Shown here: in pieces, positions 8,506 through 16,225 of the stretch
Numbering within the stretch: position 1 is the first letter of the stretch
Layout of the letters: every line of letters starts with the position of its first letter
NCBI RefSeq assembly: GCF_018403245.1
Contig: NZ_BOSH01000006.1
Span: 124,001-188,000, forward strand
Source: Paenibacillus sp. J2TS4
Lineage (GTDB): Bacteria > Bacillota > Bacilli > Paenibacillales > NBRC-103111
Reading direction: 5' to 3'
Length of the DNA: 64,000 nucleotides
Notes under the pieces: generated by a model
The model's input: the letters and a program-made list of their open reading frames with translations, nothing else
Told to the model about the DNA's origin: nothing
Database searches by the model: none
Program-made: the position numbers and the translations under genes

Positions 8506-8537
8506 CCGGATTGCCCGTCACTAGTCGGACAATCCGG
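8506..8537 (-). terminator. terminator of the small minus-strand gene (8521-8697)
   Basis: CCGGATTG (8506-8513) pairs with CAATCCGG (8530-8537), followed on the minus strand by TTTTTATTT. The stop codon of the 58-residue gene lies in the hairpin loop. It may also stop transcription from the DUF2905 gene, though that side lacks a T run. Confidence 0.65.
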
Positions 8538-8697
8538 CTCTGCAGCCACTTACTTCCTCGTGCCTTGTGTAAGCAATGAGATGAACGTGCTCCCCCATCC
8601 GGCTGCGGATCTTCGTTTCAAGTTCCACAAGGTCTTGTAGAAGCTCGCCGTGACTATCGAAATCCGTTAGAATGTATTCGGGCTCCTTATCTACCAT
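8521..8697 (-). CDS. small acidic hypothetical protein (58 aa)
   Basis: Not a family I recognise. ATG at 8697 is preceded by a perfect AAGGAGG with eight bases of spacing, the frame runs 58 codons to TAG at 8523-8521, and a terminator hairpin surrounds the stop. The product starts MVDKEPEYILTDFDSHG, then a helical stretch LLQDLVELETKIRSRMGEHVHL and ends with EEVSGCRAGLSD. It is soluble and acidic with no membrane segment. The complete expression signals are the main argument that it is real. Confidence 0.65.
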   Translation of the reverse strand: MVDKEPEYILTDFDSHGELLQDLVELETKIRSRMGEHVHLIAYTRHEEVSGCRAGLSD

Positions 8698-8819
8698 TTA
8701 ACCGGCCTCCTTGAACATAGTTCTAATCCTCTTAATCGTCACAATCTATGCTTCTAGCCTTTCCGCAATATTATTGAGTTATACACTAGCGGAAATGTTA
8801 AATTCCCCTCAATTTTCCA

Positions 8820-9266
8820 TTAAACACGAATTCGGATCTCGTTGAAGAAATCACCACCGTATTCTTTAGGGATTCGCACTATCAACACCCCTTTTTTAAA
8901 TACCGCTTTGGCTGACTCGCCAATGACAGGTTTGGGAAGCCGGATAATATGACTCTTTCCCTCGAATAACCCGTTTAACTTTATCGAATTATGATTGACA
9001 AGCAGCTTTAATGAGCGGGGGTTAACTTTATCAGGAAGCTTTAGCTTCACGGTGAGATCGTTGGAGCTTTCGATGATTTCATGCTCAATCTCGCTTTTAG
9101 TATTCCGTCTTGATGTTCCCTGTAAAATTTGTTTAACGTAATTTTCGACCCAGGAAGGCTCTCCCTGCGTTCGTTGCTTCACCGCTTCCGCCATAAATGG
9201 AAGCGGTCCTCCCAATAGCTTCTCCAATGTTTTCCAATCGAATGAATCGCTGCTTTTATCACTCAT
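8820..9266 (-). CDS. Hsp20/alpha-crystallin family protein, GerT-like
   Basis: 148 residues. The C-terminal half (about 60-148) has the small-heat-shock beta-sandwich pattern, with NDLTVKLKLPDKVNPRSLKL and the terminal strand GVLIVRIPKE, while the N-terminal half is variable. It lies divergently next to the gerP spore-germination operon. An Hsp20-type protein called GerT is known as a germination protein of Bacillus cereus, so a spore role is plausible but inferred. ATG at 9266 follows AGAAAGGAAAAG. It could instead be a general chaperone. Confidence 0.72.
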   Translation of the reverse strand: MSDKSSDSFDWKTLEKLLGGPLPFMAEAVKQRTQGEPSWVENYVKQILQGTSRRNTKSEIEHEIIESSNDLTVKLKLPDKVNPRSLKLLVNHNSIKLNGLFEGKSHIIRLPKPVIGESAKAVFKKGVLIVRIPKEYGGDFFNEIRIRV

Positions 9267-9381
9267 TTTTCTTTTCCTTTCTAATTAGGTCTTTCGCTCA
9301 AACAGTATATGTTTTATAAGCAGCATTGGACACTTTTTTGAAGTGTGGATTGTATTGCTATTTGGAGGAGGCTGCCAATGA

Positions 9382-9409
9382 ACATCTGGGTATTTAACTA
9401 CATACAATA
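9382..9409 (+). promoter_or_regulatory. sigma-K-type promoter of the gerP operon
   Basis: The -10 CATACAATA (9401-9409) fully matches the sigma-K pattern CATAnnnTA. An AC dinucleotide (9382-9383) stands exactly 17 bases upstream, as in sigma-K -35 elements. The gerPA start follows 63 bases later. gerP of Bacillus subtilis is known to be transcribed by sigma-K in the mother cell, which agrees. Confidence 0.72.
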
Positions 9410-9472
9410 GGTTTATAAGTGCACGCCCTCTTGATGAAATAGTTCTGATTAAGCCGAAAAGGAGGTTCATCC

Positions 9473-9697
9473 GTGCCTTCCATCGTCGGAAATGTCAAAA
9501 TTTTAACCGTCGGCTCGGGCGGGATAGTCCAATTCGGTGATGCAGTCTTTCTGTCACCTACCAGTACGTCAAAAACATTCGCCGGTTCGGGATCGTTCAT
9601 AACTGGTGATCTGCCATTAACGAATAACGGCATTAACGCTACGAATACGAATGATCGTGATGTGGTTGATTCCACTGCGGAGAAGGTGGGCCCGTAA
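9473..9697 (+). CDS. gerPA: spore germination protein, GerPA/GerPF family
   Basis: 74 residues, starting MPSIVGNVKILTVGSGG and containing the family signatures QFGDAVFLSP, SKTFAGSGSF and GINATNTNDRD. GerP proteins lie in the inner coat and help germinants cross the coat. The C-terminal part with NNGINATNTND looks closer to GerPF, and no separate gerPF follows gerPE, so this gene may serve for both. Start is GTG 9473 after AAAGGAGG. It overlaps gerPB by one base (TAATG). Confidence 0.9.
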   Translation: MPSIVGNVKILTVGSGGIVQFGDAVFLSPTSTSKTFAGSGSFITGDLPLTNNGINATNTNDRDVVDSTAEKVGP

Positions 9698-9900
9698 TGA
9701 ACTTAACTGTTCATCAAACGATAACTATTCATACGCTTCGTATTGAAGCGGTGACCAATTCGTCGGTTTTGCAAATTGGCAGCGCGGGCATGATTAAATC
9801 TCTATCGAATTTATACAATACTGGGGGATTTAAGGGTCCGGTCCCTGAGTTCGAAGCCATTTCCTCCGTTTCTTTTGTTCCATTACCCGGGCCATCCTAA
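9697..9900 (+). CDS. gerPB: spore germination protein GerPB
   Basis: 67 residues with the GerPB pattern NLTVHQTITIHTLRIEAVTNSSVLQIG followed by a short glycine/proline-containing tail. It is second in the gerP operon with its ATG overlapping the gerPA stop codon. Family knowledge: an inner-coat component needed for coat permeability to germinants. The 105 bases after it hold no gene but include the gerPC ribosome site. Confidence 0.88.
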   Translation: MNLTVHQTITIHTLRIEAVTNSSVLQIGSAGMIKSLSNLYNTGGFKGPVPEFEAISSVSFVPLPGPS

Positions 9901-10005
9901 TGAAGGATCTCCTAACGTTCCCCCGAGCACTGAATAGAGCTCTGGGAGTTTCAGTCATGGCCTGTTCTTACCTCCGCATACACTATACTACGGGAGGTGT
10001 GCGGT

Positions 10006-10602
10006 ATGTATATCGATCCTCGGTTGATTAAATGGATTCAGGATATGTACGTATTTATGGTCCGGCAGCAAGAAAAGATGGACCGCATGGAACAGGTCCT
10101 TCTAGAAATGAGAGAAGATATACGGGAGCTTAAAAATTACAAGAGGACCAACGTGGAAAAAATCGAATATCATTTTGACCAATTGAAGGTGGAAAAGCTG
10201 GAGGGGACATTGAATATAGGTTTGAATCCGAATGGGAAAGAAATTGAGGATCTGGTGATACCTCAAAAAGGAGAGGTCAGTGAGGAGCAGGGCGACCTCT
10301 TTTTTCCCCGGCTTAAAGAGCAGCTTGACCGTTATATCGATCAGGAAATTCCGAGGGAGATTCGTTGGTTTGAATCGAATTACGGGATAGAGCTTTCCGA
10401 GGAATTTCGCCATGCGATTGTAGAGGATATCCGTAATCAAGTCGGTCCGAGAATTATCGTCTATATGAAGAAGCTCCGCTCCGAAGCCGCTGATGAAGGC
10501 GCTGTAGAAAAAGATATATTGGAAAGGGTCAAACGGGACATTCGTATCGCGATTGAACAATATTTCAATAAACAGACCGGAAAGGATAGTGAAACAGAGT
10601 GA
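10006..10602 (+). CDS. gerPC: spore germination protein GerPC
   Basis: 198 residues. A helical N-terminal coiled coil (about residues 8-50, VRQQEKMDRMEQVLLEMRED) is followed by an alpha/beta region with GLNPNGKEIEDLV. Length and gene position match GerPC, the largest GerP protein. ATG 10006 follows GGGAGGTG at six bases; a GTG three codons earlier lies within the ribosome site. The stop overlaps the gerPD start. Confidence 0.88.
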   Translation: MYIDPRLIKWIQDMYVFMVRQQEKMDRMEQVLLEMREDIRELKNYKRTNVEKIEYHFDQLKVEKLEGTLNIGLNPNGKEIEDLVIPQKGEVSEEQGDLFFPRLKEQLDRYIDQEIPREIRWFESNYGIELSEEFRHAIVEDIRNQVGPRIIVYMKKLRSEAADEGAVEKDILERVKRDIRIAIEQYFNKQTGKDSETE

Positions 10603-10778
10603 AAATGACGGTAGTGAACAAGGAAATTAAAGTAGGGTTAATCCGGGTGATCGGAGTGACGTCTTCTTCTGTCTTGCTGGTAGGTGATACCGAAACGATT
10701 AACTTGGCCTCCGCCTTCGATACTCCTCCAGAATCACTTATTGTCGGGCCCTTCGTTTCTTTGGCTGCCGAAAGGTAG
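10599..10778 (+). CDS. gerPD: spore germination protein GerPD
   Basis: 59 residues ending at TAG 10776-10778. Key stretches are MKMTVVNKEIKVGLIRVIGV, SSSVLLVGDTETI, DTPPESLIVGPF and APERL-like tail AAER. The DTPPESLIVGPF block matches GerPD of Bacillus closely. The GTG at 10599 gives the same N-terminal length as the family, overlaps the gerPC stop and is preferred over ATG 10605. Confidence 0.88.
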   Translation: MKMTVVNKEIKVGLIRVIGVTSSSVLLVGDTETINLASAFDTPPESLIVGPFVSLAAER

Positions 10779-10782
10779 AAGC

Positions 10783-11253
10783 ATGTCCAGACTGCGAATT
10801 TCTGTGGTAGGTTTGTTAAGAGCCAAAGATATCGAGTTTAGCTCTATTGTACAAATTGGGGATTCCCTAAGGCTCACCCCTGAATCGCTGATATTTGCTG
10901 TCCAACGTAATCGTACCTTTTATTATGGGCGAGAAGGGGAGGATCTGGACTACCCAATATTTCGGGATCCGATTCCGAGTCCGCCTAGAAGGGAACCGGT
11001 GAATGTCCGTTTCATTAACGAATCTCCATTTATTAAAGTCGGGGCTATAGATATTCAGGGAGTATCTGTATCGGGTATCGTGCAAATCGGTTCCAATCAG
11101 GGCATTGATGCGGAAAGCAGGGTCAAGCATATTCGTCAATTTATTCTGGAAGGAAAGAGTATTTTGATAGGTTCTTCTGCAGCGGAAGCTTTGAAAGTCC
11201 ATACTGGGGGTGCACCTGCCGAATCCGAACCTATCATTAGAGATAAAGTGTAA
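10783..11253 (+). CDS. gerPE: spore germination protein GerPE
   Basis: 156 residues beginning MSRLRISVVGLLRAKDIEFS. It contains two related QIG blocks (SIVQIGDSLRLTP and GIVQIGSNQG), as expected for GerPE. ATG 10783 is four bases after the gerPD stop with AAAGG upstream. It ends the visible gerP operon; no gerPF gene lies downstream. Confidence 0.86.
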   Translation: MSRLRISVVGLLRAKDIEFSSIVQIGDSLRLTPESLIFAVQRNRTFYYGREGEDLDYPIFRDPIPSPPRREPVNVRFINESPFIKVGAIDIQGVSVSGIVQIGSNQGIDAESRVKHIRQFILEGKSILIGSSAAEALKVHTGGAPAESEPIIRDKV

Positions 11254-11280
11254 AATTATTTTTTAGAGATCATTTTTTCC

Positions 11281-11559
11281 CTAAAGCATCTTGTGTTTGT
11301 TCAAGGTTCGGATCAGCTTCCAATAAGAATAATCCTTTTGTGTATACAGCTTTTGAACGTCCTGCACCCATTCCGGAATTTCCTGGCTGTCGGATAGCTT
11401 ACGCATATAGCTGACGCGGCCTTTCAATTCGTTTCGTTTCTTTTCCAGATCTTTGCGGACCGATAGAAGCGATTTTTTCAGCTCCAATACGTCTTTTTTG
11501 GACAATGGCTTATCCGCTTTTTTCTGGTTGTCTCTAGTTTTCATCTCACTCACATTCAT
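11281..11559 (-). CDS. lysine-rich coiled-coil hypothetical protein
   Basis: 92 residues, strongly basic, with a long helix (KKDVLELKKSLLSVRKDLEKKRNELKG) likely to form a coiled coil and a C-terminal segment ending NKHKML. I do not recognise the family. ATG 11559 or the in-frame GTG 11553 are both possible after GGAAGGAG; extension to 11655 lacks a ribosome site. It is convergent with gerPE. Confidence 0.6.
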   Translation of the reverse strand: MNVSEMKTRDNQKKADKPLSKKDVLELKKSLLSVRKDLEKKRNELKGRVSYMRKLSDSQEIPEWVQDVQKLYTQKDYSYWKLIRTLNKHKML

Positions 11560-11811
11560 ACTCTCCTTCCCTGGTGTAGTGTATCGTATGCTGTAAAAGC
11601 CCGTAAGGGAATAGATATTTAGCCTATAACGGGATTGAGGCCGCTCTTTTCTCATTAGAGCGATCCTTTTTCATTCAATGTTCAGGTGACGCGAGCTAAG
11701 CGATAGAAGCGATTCATCTTTTTATGCGATTATTTTTTTGTCCAAGCTGCTATGAATCGGTTATAATGCAAGAGAACAAGCAGCACAAAGTATACAAAGG
11801 AGCCAGATTTA

Positions 11812-12651
11812 ATGATTCATATTCCAAAATGGGACGGCCATACTCATACGGCCTTTTGTCCTCATGGCACCTCCGCAGAACTGGGGCGGTATTTAGATAG
11901 GGCAGTTGAATTGGGATTTACCCGGTATACCGTCAGCGAGCACTCTCCATTGCCAACAAATTGGATGGAAAATGCAGAGCTGCAGAGCGAAATGGCCATG
12001 GATGCAACGGAACTTCCAGCTTACTTTACCTATGTTGCCGAGCACAAGCGTAAGTATGAAGGGCGCTTGGAAGTTTGGACGGGCTTGGAAATCGATTATT
12101 TGCCCGGCAAACCGGAGTATACTCTGGAGCTAGTAGAGCAATGCCATCGGGAAGTGGAAGATTGGGTTATCTCACTGCACTTTTTGCCCGGTAACAAAGG
12201 AATGAGGTGCCTGGATTACACTCCGCAAGATTTTGAAGAGGGGTTGCTTGGGTACTACGGCTCGATGGAAAAGGTAGTGGATGAATATTACAACCAGATT
12301 GAGCAAGCTATTTCGTTAGCCGTGAAGCTTCCAGGAAGTCGAAGGCTGGGTCATGTCAATTTGATTGAAAAGTTTAGCAAATCTCTCCCGCCGATTGACC
12401 CAGATCAGCAGGAGAAGAGGCTTATGGCGCTGCTGCCGAAGCTGGCTGAGGCCAAGGTAGGGATAGATGTTAACACGGCCGGATTGCGTGTTCCGACTTG
12501 TGGCAAACCTTATGTTCCTGTTTGGTTTATTAACCGTTGTCTTGAAATGGGCATTCCTATTGTTTTTGGCTCTGATGCTCATCGGCCGGAGCATGTAGGG
12601 GAAGGCTGGTCTTATTATGAAGACGCCATTAATGGTTCCCCGGCTAACTAG
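11812..12651 (+). CDS. hisJ: histidinol-phosphatase HisJ (PHP family)
   Basis: 279 residues of the PHP metal-dependent phosphoesterase fold. Metal-binding motifs visible are WDGHTHTAFCPHG (residues 5-17), VSEHSPLP near 43, GLEIDYLPG near 88, LHFLPG near 122, and the C-terminal GSDAHRPEHVG. HisJ removes phosphate from histidinol phosphate in histidine synthesis. The SLHFLPG segment and the length fit HisJ better than other PHP proteins. ATG 11812 follows AAAGGAGCC. No other his gene is nearby. Confidence 0.9.
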   Translation: MIHIPKWDGHTHTAFCPHGTSAELGRYLDRAVELGFTRYTVSEHSPLPTNWMENAELQSEMAMDATELPAYFTYVAEHKRKYEGRLEVWTGLEIDYLPGKPEYTLELVEQCHREVEDWVISLHFLPGNKGMRCLDYTPQDFEEGLLGYYGSMEKVVDEYYNQIEQAISLAVKLPGSRRLGHVNLIEKFSKSLPPIDPDQQEKRLMALLPKLAEAKVGIDVNTAGLRVPTCGKPYVPVWFINRCLEMGIPIVFGSDAHRPEHVGEGWSYYEDAINGSPAN

Positions 12652-12815
12652 GACAAATAGCAACGGGAACGTTTCAGCCATGGATTGAGAGTAAGTTGCT
12701 ACATAAATTAATTGTTGAATTTCAACTTTATTTTGTAAATTAGCCAATTTAGTTGAACATCTCCAACGTTTCGGATAAATTAGAGATTAGTAAAAAATTA
12801 GGGAGAGGATTACTA

Positions 12816-13874
12816 ATGAAAAAAATGAAAATCGGCGTCATCGGCGCGGGATCTATTTCGGGTGTTCATCTTGACGCTTATCACAAAAATCCGGAAGTCG
12901 AAATTTACGCTATATGTGATTTGAATGAGGAAAGAGCGAAAGAAAAAGCGGAGAAATATGGTGCATCTAAAATATTTACAGATTATAATGAGCTTCTGGC
13001 TCTGCCTGAAATCGATGCGGTCAGCGTTTGCACATGGAATAATACACACGCTCCGATCAGCATTGCAGCATTAGAGGCCGGTAAGCATGTACTTGTCGAA
13101 AAGCCGCTTTGCAAAACAGTCGAGGAAGCCCTGCAAGTTGAGGAAACAGTCAAACGCAGCGGCAAAGTGTTGCAAGTCGGTTTTGTTAGACGTTATGGCG
13201 GCAATACTAAAGTACTCAAGGAATTTATCGACAAGGGCGATCTTGGAGAAATTTATTACGCTAAAGCCTCGTGCTTGCGCAGACTGGGTAATCCGGGAGG
13301 CTGGTTCTCCGACAAGGAACGTTCCGGTGGCGGTCCTCTAATCGATATCGGAGTTCATGTCATTGATCTGGCTTGGTATTTGATGGGCAGACCTAAAGTC
13401 CAATCGATTACTGGTAATGCTTATAACAAGCTTGGAAATCGGAGCAACGTTAAAAATCTTGCCTTCTATAGAGCAGCGGACTATGACGCTAATAAGAATA
13501 CTGTAGAGGATGCAGCCAATGCGTTGATCCGCTTTGAAAACGGGGCCTCCTTAATGGTCGACGTCAGCTTTACGCTTCATGCCAAGAAAGACGAACTGAC
13601 AGTTAAGCTTTATGGGACAAAAGGTGGGGCGGAAGTCGAGCCTGAACTGACCATCGTTACCGAGAAATACGATACTATCTTAAATGTTACGCCTCAAATC
13701 GATCATCCAACGTTCGAATTTACTGGAGGCTTCCAAAATGAAATCAATCATTTTATCGATGCTTGTAATGGTCGTAAAGAAACATTGAGCCCGGTAGAAG
13801 ACGGAGTCGAAATGATGAAGATTCTATGCGGAATTTACGAGTCCAGTGAGCAAGGTAAAGAAATCCGGTACTAA
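12816..13874 (+). CDS. Gfo/Idh/MocA-family oxidoreductase
   Basis: 352 residues with a standard Rossmann loop GVIGAGSISGVHL at the N-terminus, the catalytic EKP motif (HVLVEKPLCKT near 95) and GGPLIDIGVHVIDLAWYLMG in the substrate domain. Members oxidise or isomerise sugars and inositols with NAD(P). ATG 12816 follows GGGAGAGG; an in-frame start at 12753 has no ribosome site. It has more conventional motifs than the paralogue at 7131. Substrate unknown. Confidence 0.88.
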   Translation: MKKMKIGVIGAGSISGVHLDAYHKNPEVEIYAICDLNEERAKEKAEKYGASKIFTDYNELLALPEIDAVSVCTWNNTHAPISIAALEAGKHVLVEKPLCKTVEEALQVEETVKRSGKVLQVGFVRRYGGNTKVLKEFIDKGDLGEIYYAKASCLRRLGNPGGWFSDKERSGGGPLIDIGVHVIDLAWYLMGRPKVQSITGNAYNKLGNRSNVKNLAFYRAADYDANKNTVEDAANALIRFENGASLMVDVSFTLHAKKDELTVKLYGTKGGAEVEPELTIVTEKYDTILNVTPQIDHPTFEFTGGFQNEINHFIDACNGRKETLSPVEDGVEMMKILCGIYESSEQGKEIRY

Positions 13875-13906
13875 TTTGTTGATACCTTCCAAAATAATGA
13901 AGTTCC

Positions 13907-13940
13907 CATCCATCGGTTTATACCGGTGGATGTTCTTTTT
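13907..13940 (+). terminator. terminator of the 12816 oxidoreductase gene
   Basis: An 11-bp stem (13907-13917 with 13922-13932, one G-T pair) is followed by TTCTTTTT. Confidence 0.75.
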
Positions 13941-13982
13941 AGTGCAAGTTGGCTGAATTATGGCTGTATGCTGAGTTCCGGA

Positions 13983-14170
13983 GCTTTCGACTATTATCCC
14001 CTCGGCTCAGAAAAAGATGAACAAGAAGACGAAAGAAGTAATCAAGAGAAACGGCCAAGAAGACAGACCAAGAAAATGACCAAGAAGAGTGATTAGGCGG
14101 GGGGACAAAGAGAAGAGATCAAGAGAAGTAACGAAATGAAGTGATCACGAAAAATGACCAAAATACCAGT
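13983..14170. repeat. purine-rich low-complexity patch led by a dispersed 40-bp motif
   Basis: Bases 13983-14022 (core ACTATTATCCCCT, then GGCTCAGAAA) closely match 37935-37973. Both copies are followed by purine-rich sequence on the plus strand; here the tract at 14011-14170 is dominated by AAGA/CCAAGA units. No open frame of useful length exists. The 366 bases between 13874 and 14241 otherwise hold only the terminator. Confidence 0.6.
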
Positions 14171-14240
14171 AAAATTCGAAGAGGATATAATAATCAGGAA
14201 TGATCTTATTGTTTCTGTAAGTCCGGGTGGGTATGATTCA

Positions 14241-15086
14241 TTAAATCGGTGCTCCTAGGCAAATACGAGTAAGGTAGTGGAGCAGGTGCCTATTTTGAAA
14301 TTTTGTATTCAGGCGCAAGCAATATTCGTCCAAATAATTTTGCAAATATTTAGGCCCTATCCCATTAAATGTTTTATTGATCCATGACCTGGCTTCTCTA
14401 AAGTACTTTCGCAGCAGCGCAATGCGGGGAAAACGAAATGGTTTAGTCTCAATGTTGATAACATCGGCTTCGGTGCTGACATGCTGCTCGATGAAATGTC
14501 TATGCCCAGATGGAAGGGCAGAGGCAGTGTTCATATGCCGGGAAGGAATTATTTTCAACTTAAGTTGAACAACGGCATCATCCGAATCGAGAGAAGCAAC
14601 GGCGAACAACGGACTATGTTGTGGCGGCAGGTCCAATATCGAGCAATATGGAGGGCGATACACGGCAAACCCTCCTCTTATGAGACCAGATAGAGGCTGC
14701 CGGTCATCTGCTTGAGTTATGGCCTGACGAATTTTTCTCAATATGGACCAGGCGGTTTTATAAGTAACTTGGATTAATGTGCTCAACTGAACGGCATTAA
14801 TTCCTCTTTCCATCCGTGATACAAGATAAATGGAGTGCAGCCATTTGCGTAAAGAAGTCCGACTTCCTTCCATAATTGTTCCAGTGATTACAGATGTTTG
14901 ATATCGGCAATTACGGCATTGGTAGAGGGGGATTCTGCGTGTTTTAATGGTGTAAGAATGATTATGTCCGCATCGAGGGCATAAAAAGCCTTCAGGCCAT
15001 TTAATTAGAAATAAAAACTGCTCGCAGGCTTCTTCGGTGTTGAAATGACTTATGATAGCTTGTTCATCCACTTTTAATTTAATCAT
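14241..15086 (-). CDS. IS1595/ISXO2-related transposase-derived protein, catalytic residues apparently lost
   Basis: 281 residues. The N-terminus has the IS1595 zinc ribbon CPRCGHNHSY...YQCRNCRYQTS (about 37-66) followed by GTIMEGSRTSLRKW and the helix-turn-helix-like QVTYKTAWSILRKIR. The C-terminus retains the ISXO2 end pattern IGPKYLQNYLDEYCLRLNTK. The middle, where active members carry VDETYxGG and two further acidic residues, reads GLIRGGFAVYRPPYC with no matching Asp, so transposition is unlikely. ATG 15086 follows AAGGGGGAG. A SOS-box promoter lies upstream. I see no clear terminal inverted repeats. It may be a domesticated DNA-binding protein. Confidence 0.78.
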   Translation of the reverse strand: MIKLKVDEQAIISHFNTEEACEQFLFLIKWPEGFLCPRCGHNHSYTIKTRRIPLYQCRNCRYQTSVITGTIMEGSRTSLRKWLHSIYLVSRMERGINAVQLSTLIQVTYKTAWSILRKIRQAITQADDRQPLSGLIRGGFAVYRPPYCSILDLPPQHSPLFAVASLDSDDAVVQLKLKIIPSRHMNTASALPSGHRHFIEQHVSTEADVINIETKPFRFPRIALLRKYFREARSWINKTFNGIGPKYLQNYLDEYCLRLNTKFQNRHLLHYLTRICLGAPI

Positions 15087-15118
15087 ACAACACTCCCCCT
15101 TGAATTATACTTATATCA

Positions 15119-15147
15119 AGTATATAGAACATACGTTCGTATTTCAA
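15119..15147 (-). promoter_or_regulatory. sigma-A promoter with a LexA/DinR-type SOS box in the spacer
   Basis: On the minus strand TTGAAA (15147-15142), a 17-base spacer and TATACT (15124-15119) form a near-ideal promoter 33 bases before the transposase-derived gene. The spacer holds CGAACGTATGTTCT (15139-15126), which matches the Bacillus LexA consensus CGAACrnryGTTyC at all constrained positions except the last. LexA bound there would block RNA polymerase. Confidence 0.72.
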
Positions 15148-15243
15148 GTCTTAAAAGAATATTTTTTAGTCAACACAATAAAAAAATCATGGAATCGATA
15201 GCTATATTTAATAAAGAGACTTACTTAATAAAAAGATGCAATG

Positions 15244-15490
15244 CTATACAAGTAAAGATCATGCTGTAAGTAGAGGTACTACTATATAAGTAAAGAACAC
15301 TCTGTCAGTGGAGGTACTACTATAACGAGTAAAGATCATGCTGTAAGTGGAGGTACTCTATAACAAGTAAAGAAATTTACTTAATGTGTAGAGGTAATAC
15401 TATAGCGAGTAAAACCGCCTGTAAGATGAGATACTTAACTATAACGAGTAGAGACCATTGATGTAGAGATCGTTACACTATAACAATTTA
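15244..15490. repeat. imperfect tandem repeat array, about seven 38-42-bp units
   Basis: Units begin with CTATA at 15244, 15282, 15320, 15358, 15400, 15439 and 15478, giving periods of 38, 38, 38, 42, 39 and 39 bases. Consensus pieces are CTATAACGAGTAAAG and GTAAGTGGAGGTACTA. The first three units are most alike and later ones decay. There are no unique spacers between constant repeats, so it is not a CRISPR array. No gene is evident from 15087 to 15814. Confidence 0.85.
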
Positions 15491-15654
15491 AGTTAGTTAT
15501 TACTCAAGGACTATTACTAACGATGAGTGCAGGCGTAATTATAAAAGTGAGCTTCTGAGTCAAGGGGATAAGTCTCAAAAGGGGCGAAGATGTTAGAGTA
15601 AGGGGGAGACCTAACGCATTTTTAAAGGCATAACCCTTAATGAGGAATGAAAAA

Positions 15655-15682
15655 AGCCTCGGACTTTTGTGGTCAGAGACTT
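15655..15682 (-). terminator. terminator of the 15815-16102 gene
   Basis: On the minus strand an imperfect 11-bp stem (15672-15682 with 15655-15665, one G-T pair and one mismatch) is followed by TTTTTT. Confidence 0.55.
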
Positions 15683-15710
15683 TTGATTATTTTCGTTATT
15701 TTTGGTTGCA

Positions 15711-15812
15711 CTGTTTGAATTAGTTTGAGTTAAGTTAAGTTATTTTAAGTTGATTTGAATTACTTGAATTAGTTTTGATTGCTCCTAGCCAACTCTTGTT
15801 AGATTTAAGTTA
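15711..15812. repeat. AT-rich simple repeat of TTGAATTAG/TTAAGTTA words
   Basis: Variants of TTTGAATTAG and TTAAGTTATTTT recur many times, with TTAAGTTAAGTTA in direct tandem. No coding frame. It lies just downstream of the small membrane-protein gene on the minus strand. Confidence 0.6.
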
Positions 15813-15814
15813 TT

Positions 15815-16102
15815 TTATCTTTGTGGAGACTCAGTTGTTGTTGTTGTGGAATTAATAAATTCCGCGTATTTACGTTCTTTCGAATCCCAGTAGGCAATAC
15901 CGAATAGAAAGCTCAGCACAGGAAAGAAAAGAAGGCGAATGACCGCAAACTGCCAGAAAATATCATGCATCACAATAAACTCGAGCAAGGTAAGACCTAT
16001 TGCAGAGGAAAGACCAATCCCTAGAATACAGTAATTAATCAAAAACTTTGCTCTTCCTATCTGTCGCTTTGTTCCCCATTGAAGGGCTTTTTGTTTATTC
16101 AT
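15815..16102 (-). CDS. small two-helix membrane protein, function unknown
   Basis: 95 residues. A basic N-terminus (MNKQKALQWGTKRQIGRAK) precedes hydrophobic segments at about 20-42 and 53-74, then a charged tail ending in a run of threonines. I do not recognise the family. ATG 16102 follows AAAGGGG at nine bases; an upstream in-frame start would add 12 residues without a ribosome site. A terminator lies downstream. Confidence 0.6.
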   Translation of the reverse strand: MNKQKALQWGTKRQIGRAKFLINYCILGIGLSSAIGLTLLEFIVMHDIFWQFAVIRLLFFPVLSFLFGIAYWDSKERKYAEFINSTTTTTESPQR

Positions 16103-16225
16103 ACGGTCAGACCCCTTTCTAAATCCTAGAACCGACAATCTTATTGTAACTCCCCTTTATGGAGCAAGCAAATCTCCTTTCTAACAACTTTGTGCCAAAA
16201 TTGTGAGCATGTTGGTATACTAAAT

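Noticed and set aside
9977..9985. Second sigma-K-like -10 (CATACACTA) before gerPC
   Set aside because: No AC element stands 16-17 bases upstream and transcription would start inside the gerPC ribosome site.
15244..15490. Possible CRISPR array
   Set aside because: The units are diverged direct tandem repeats with no constant-repeat and unique-spacer pattern, and there are no cas genes.
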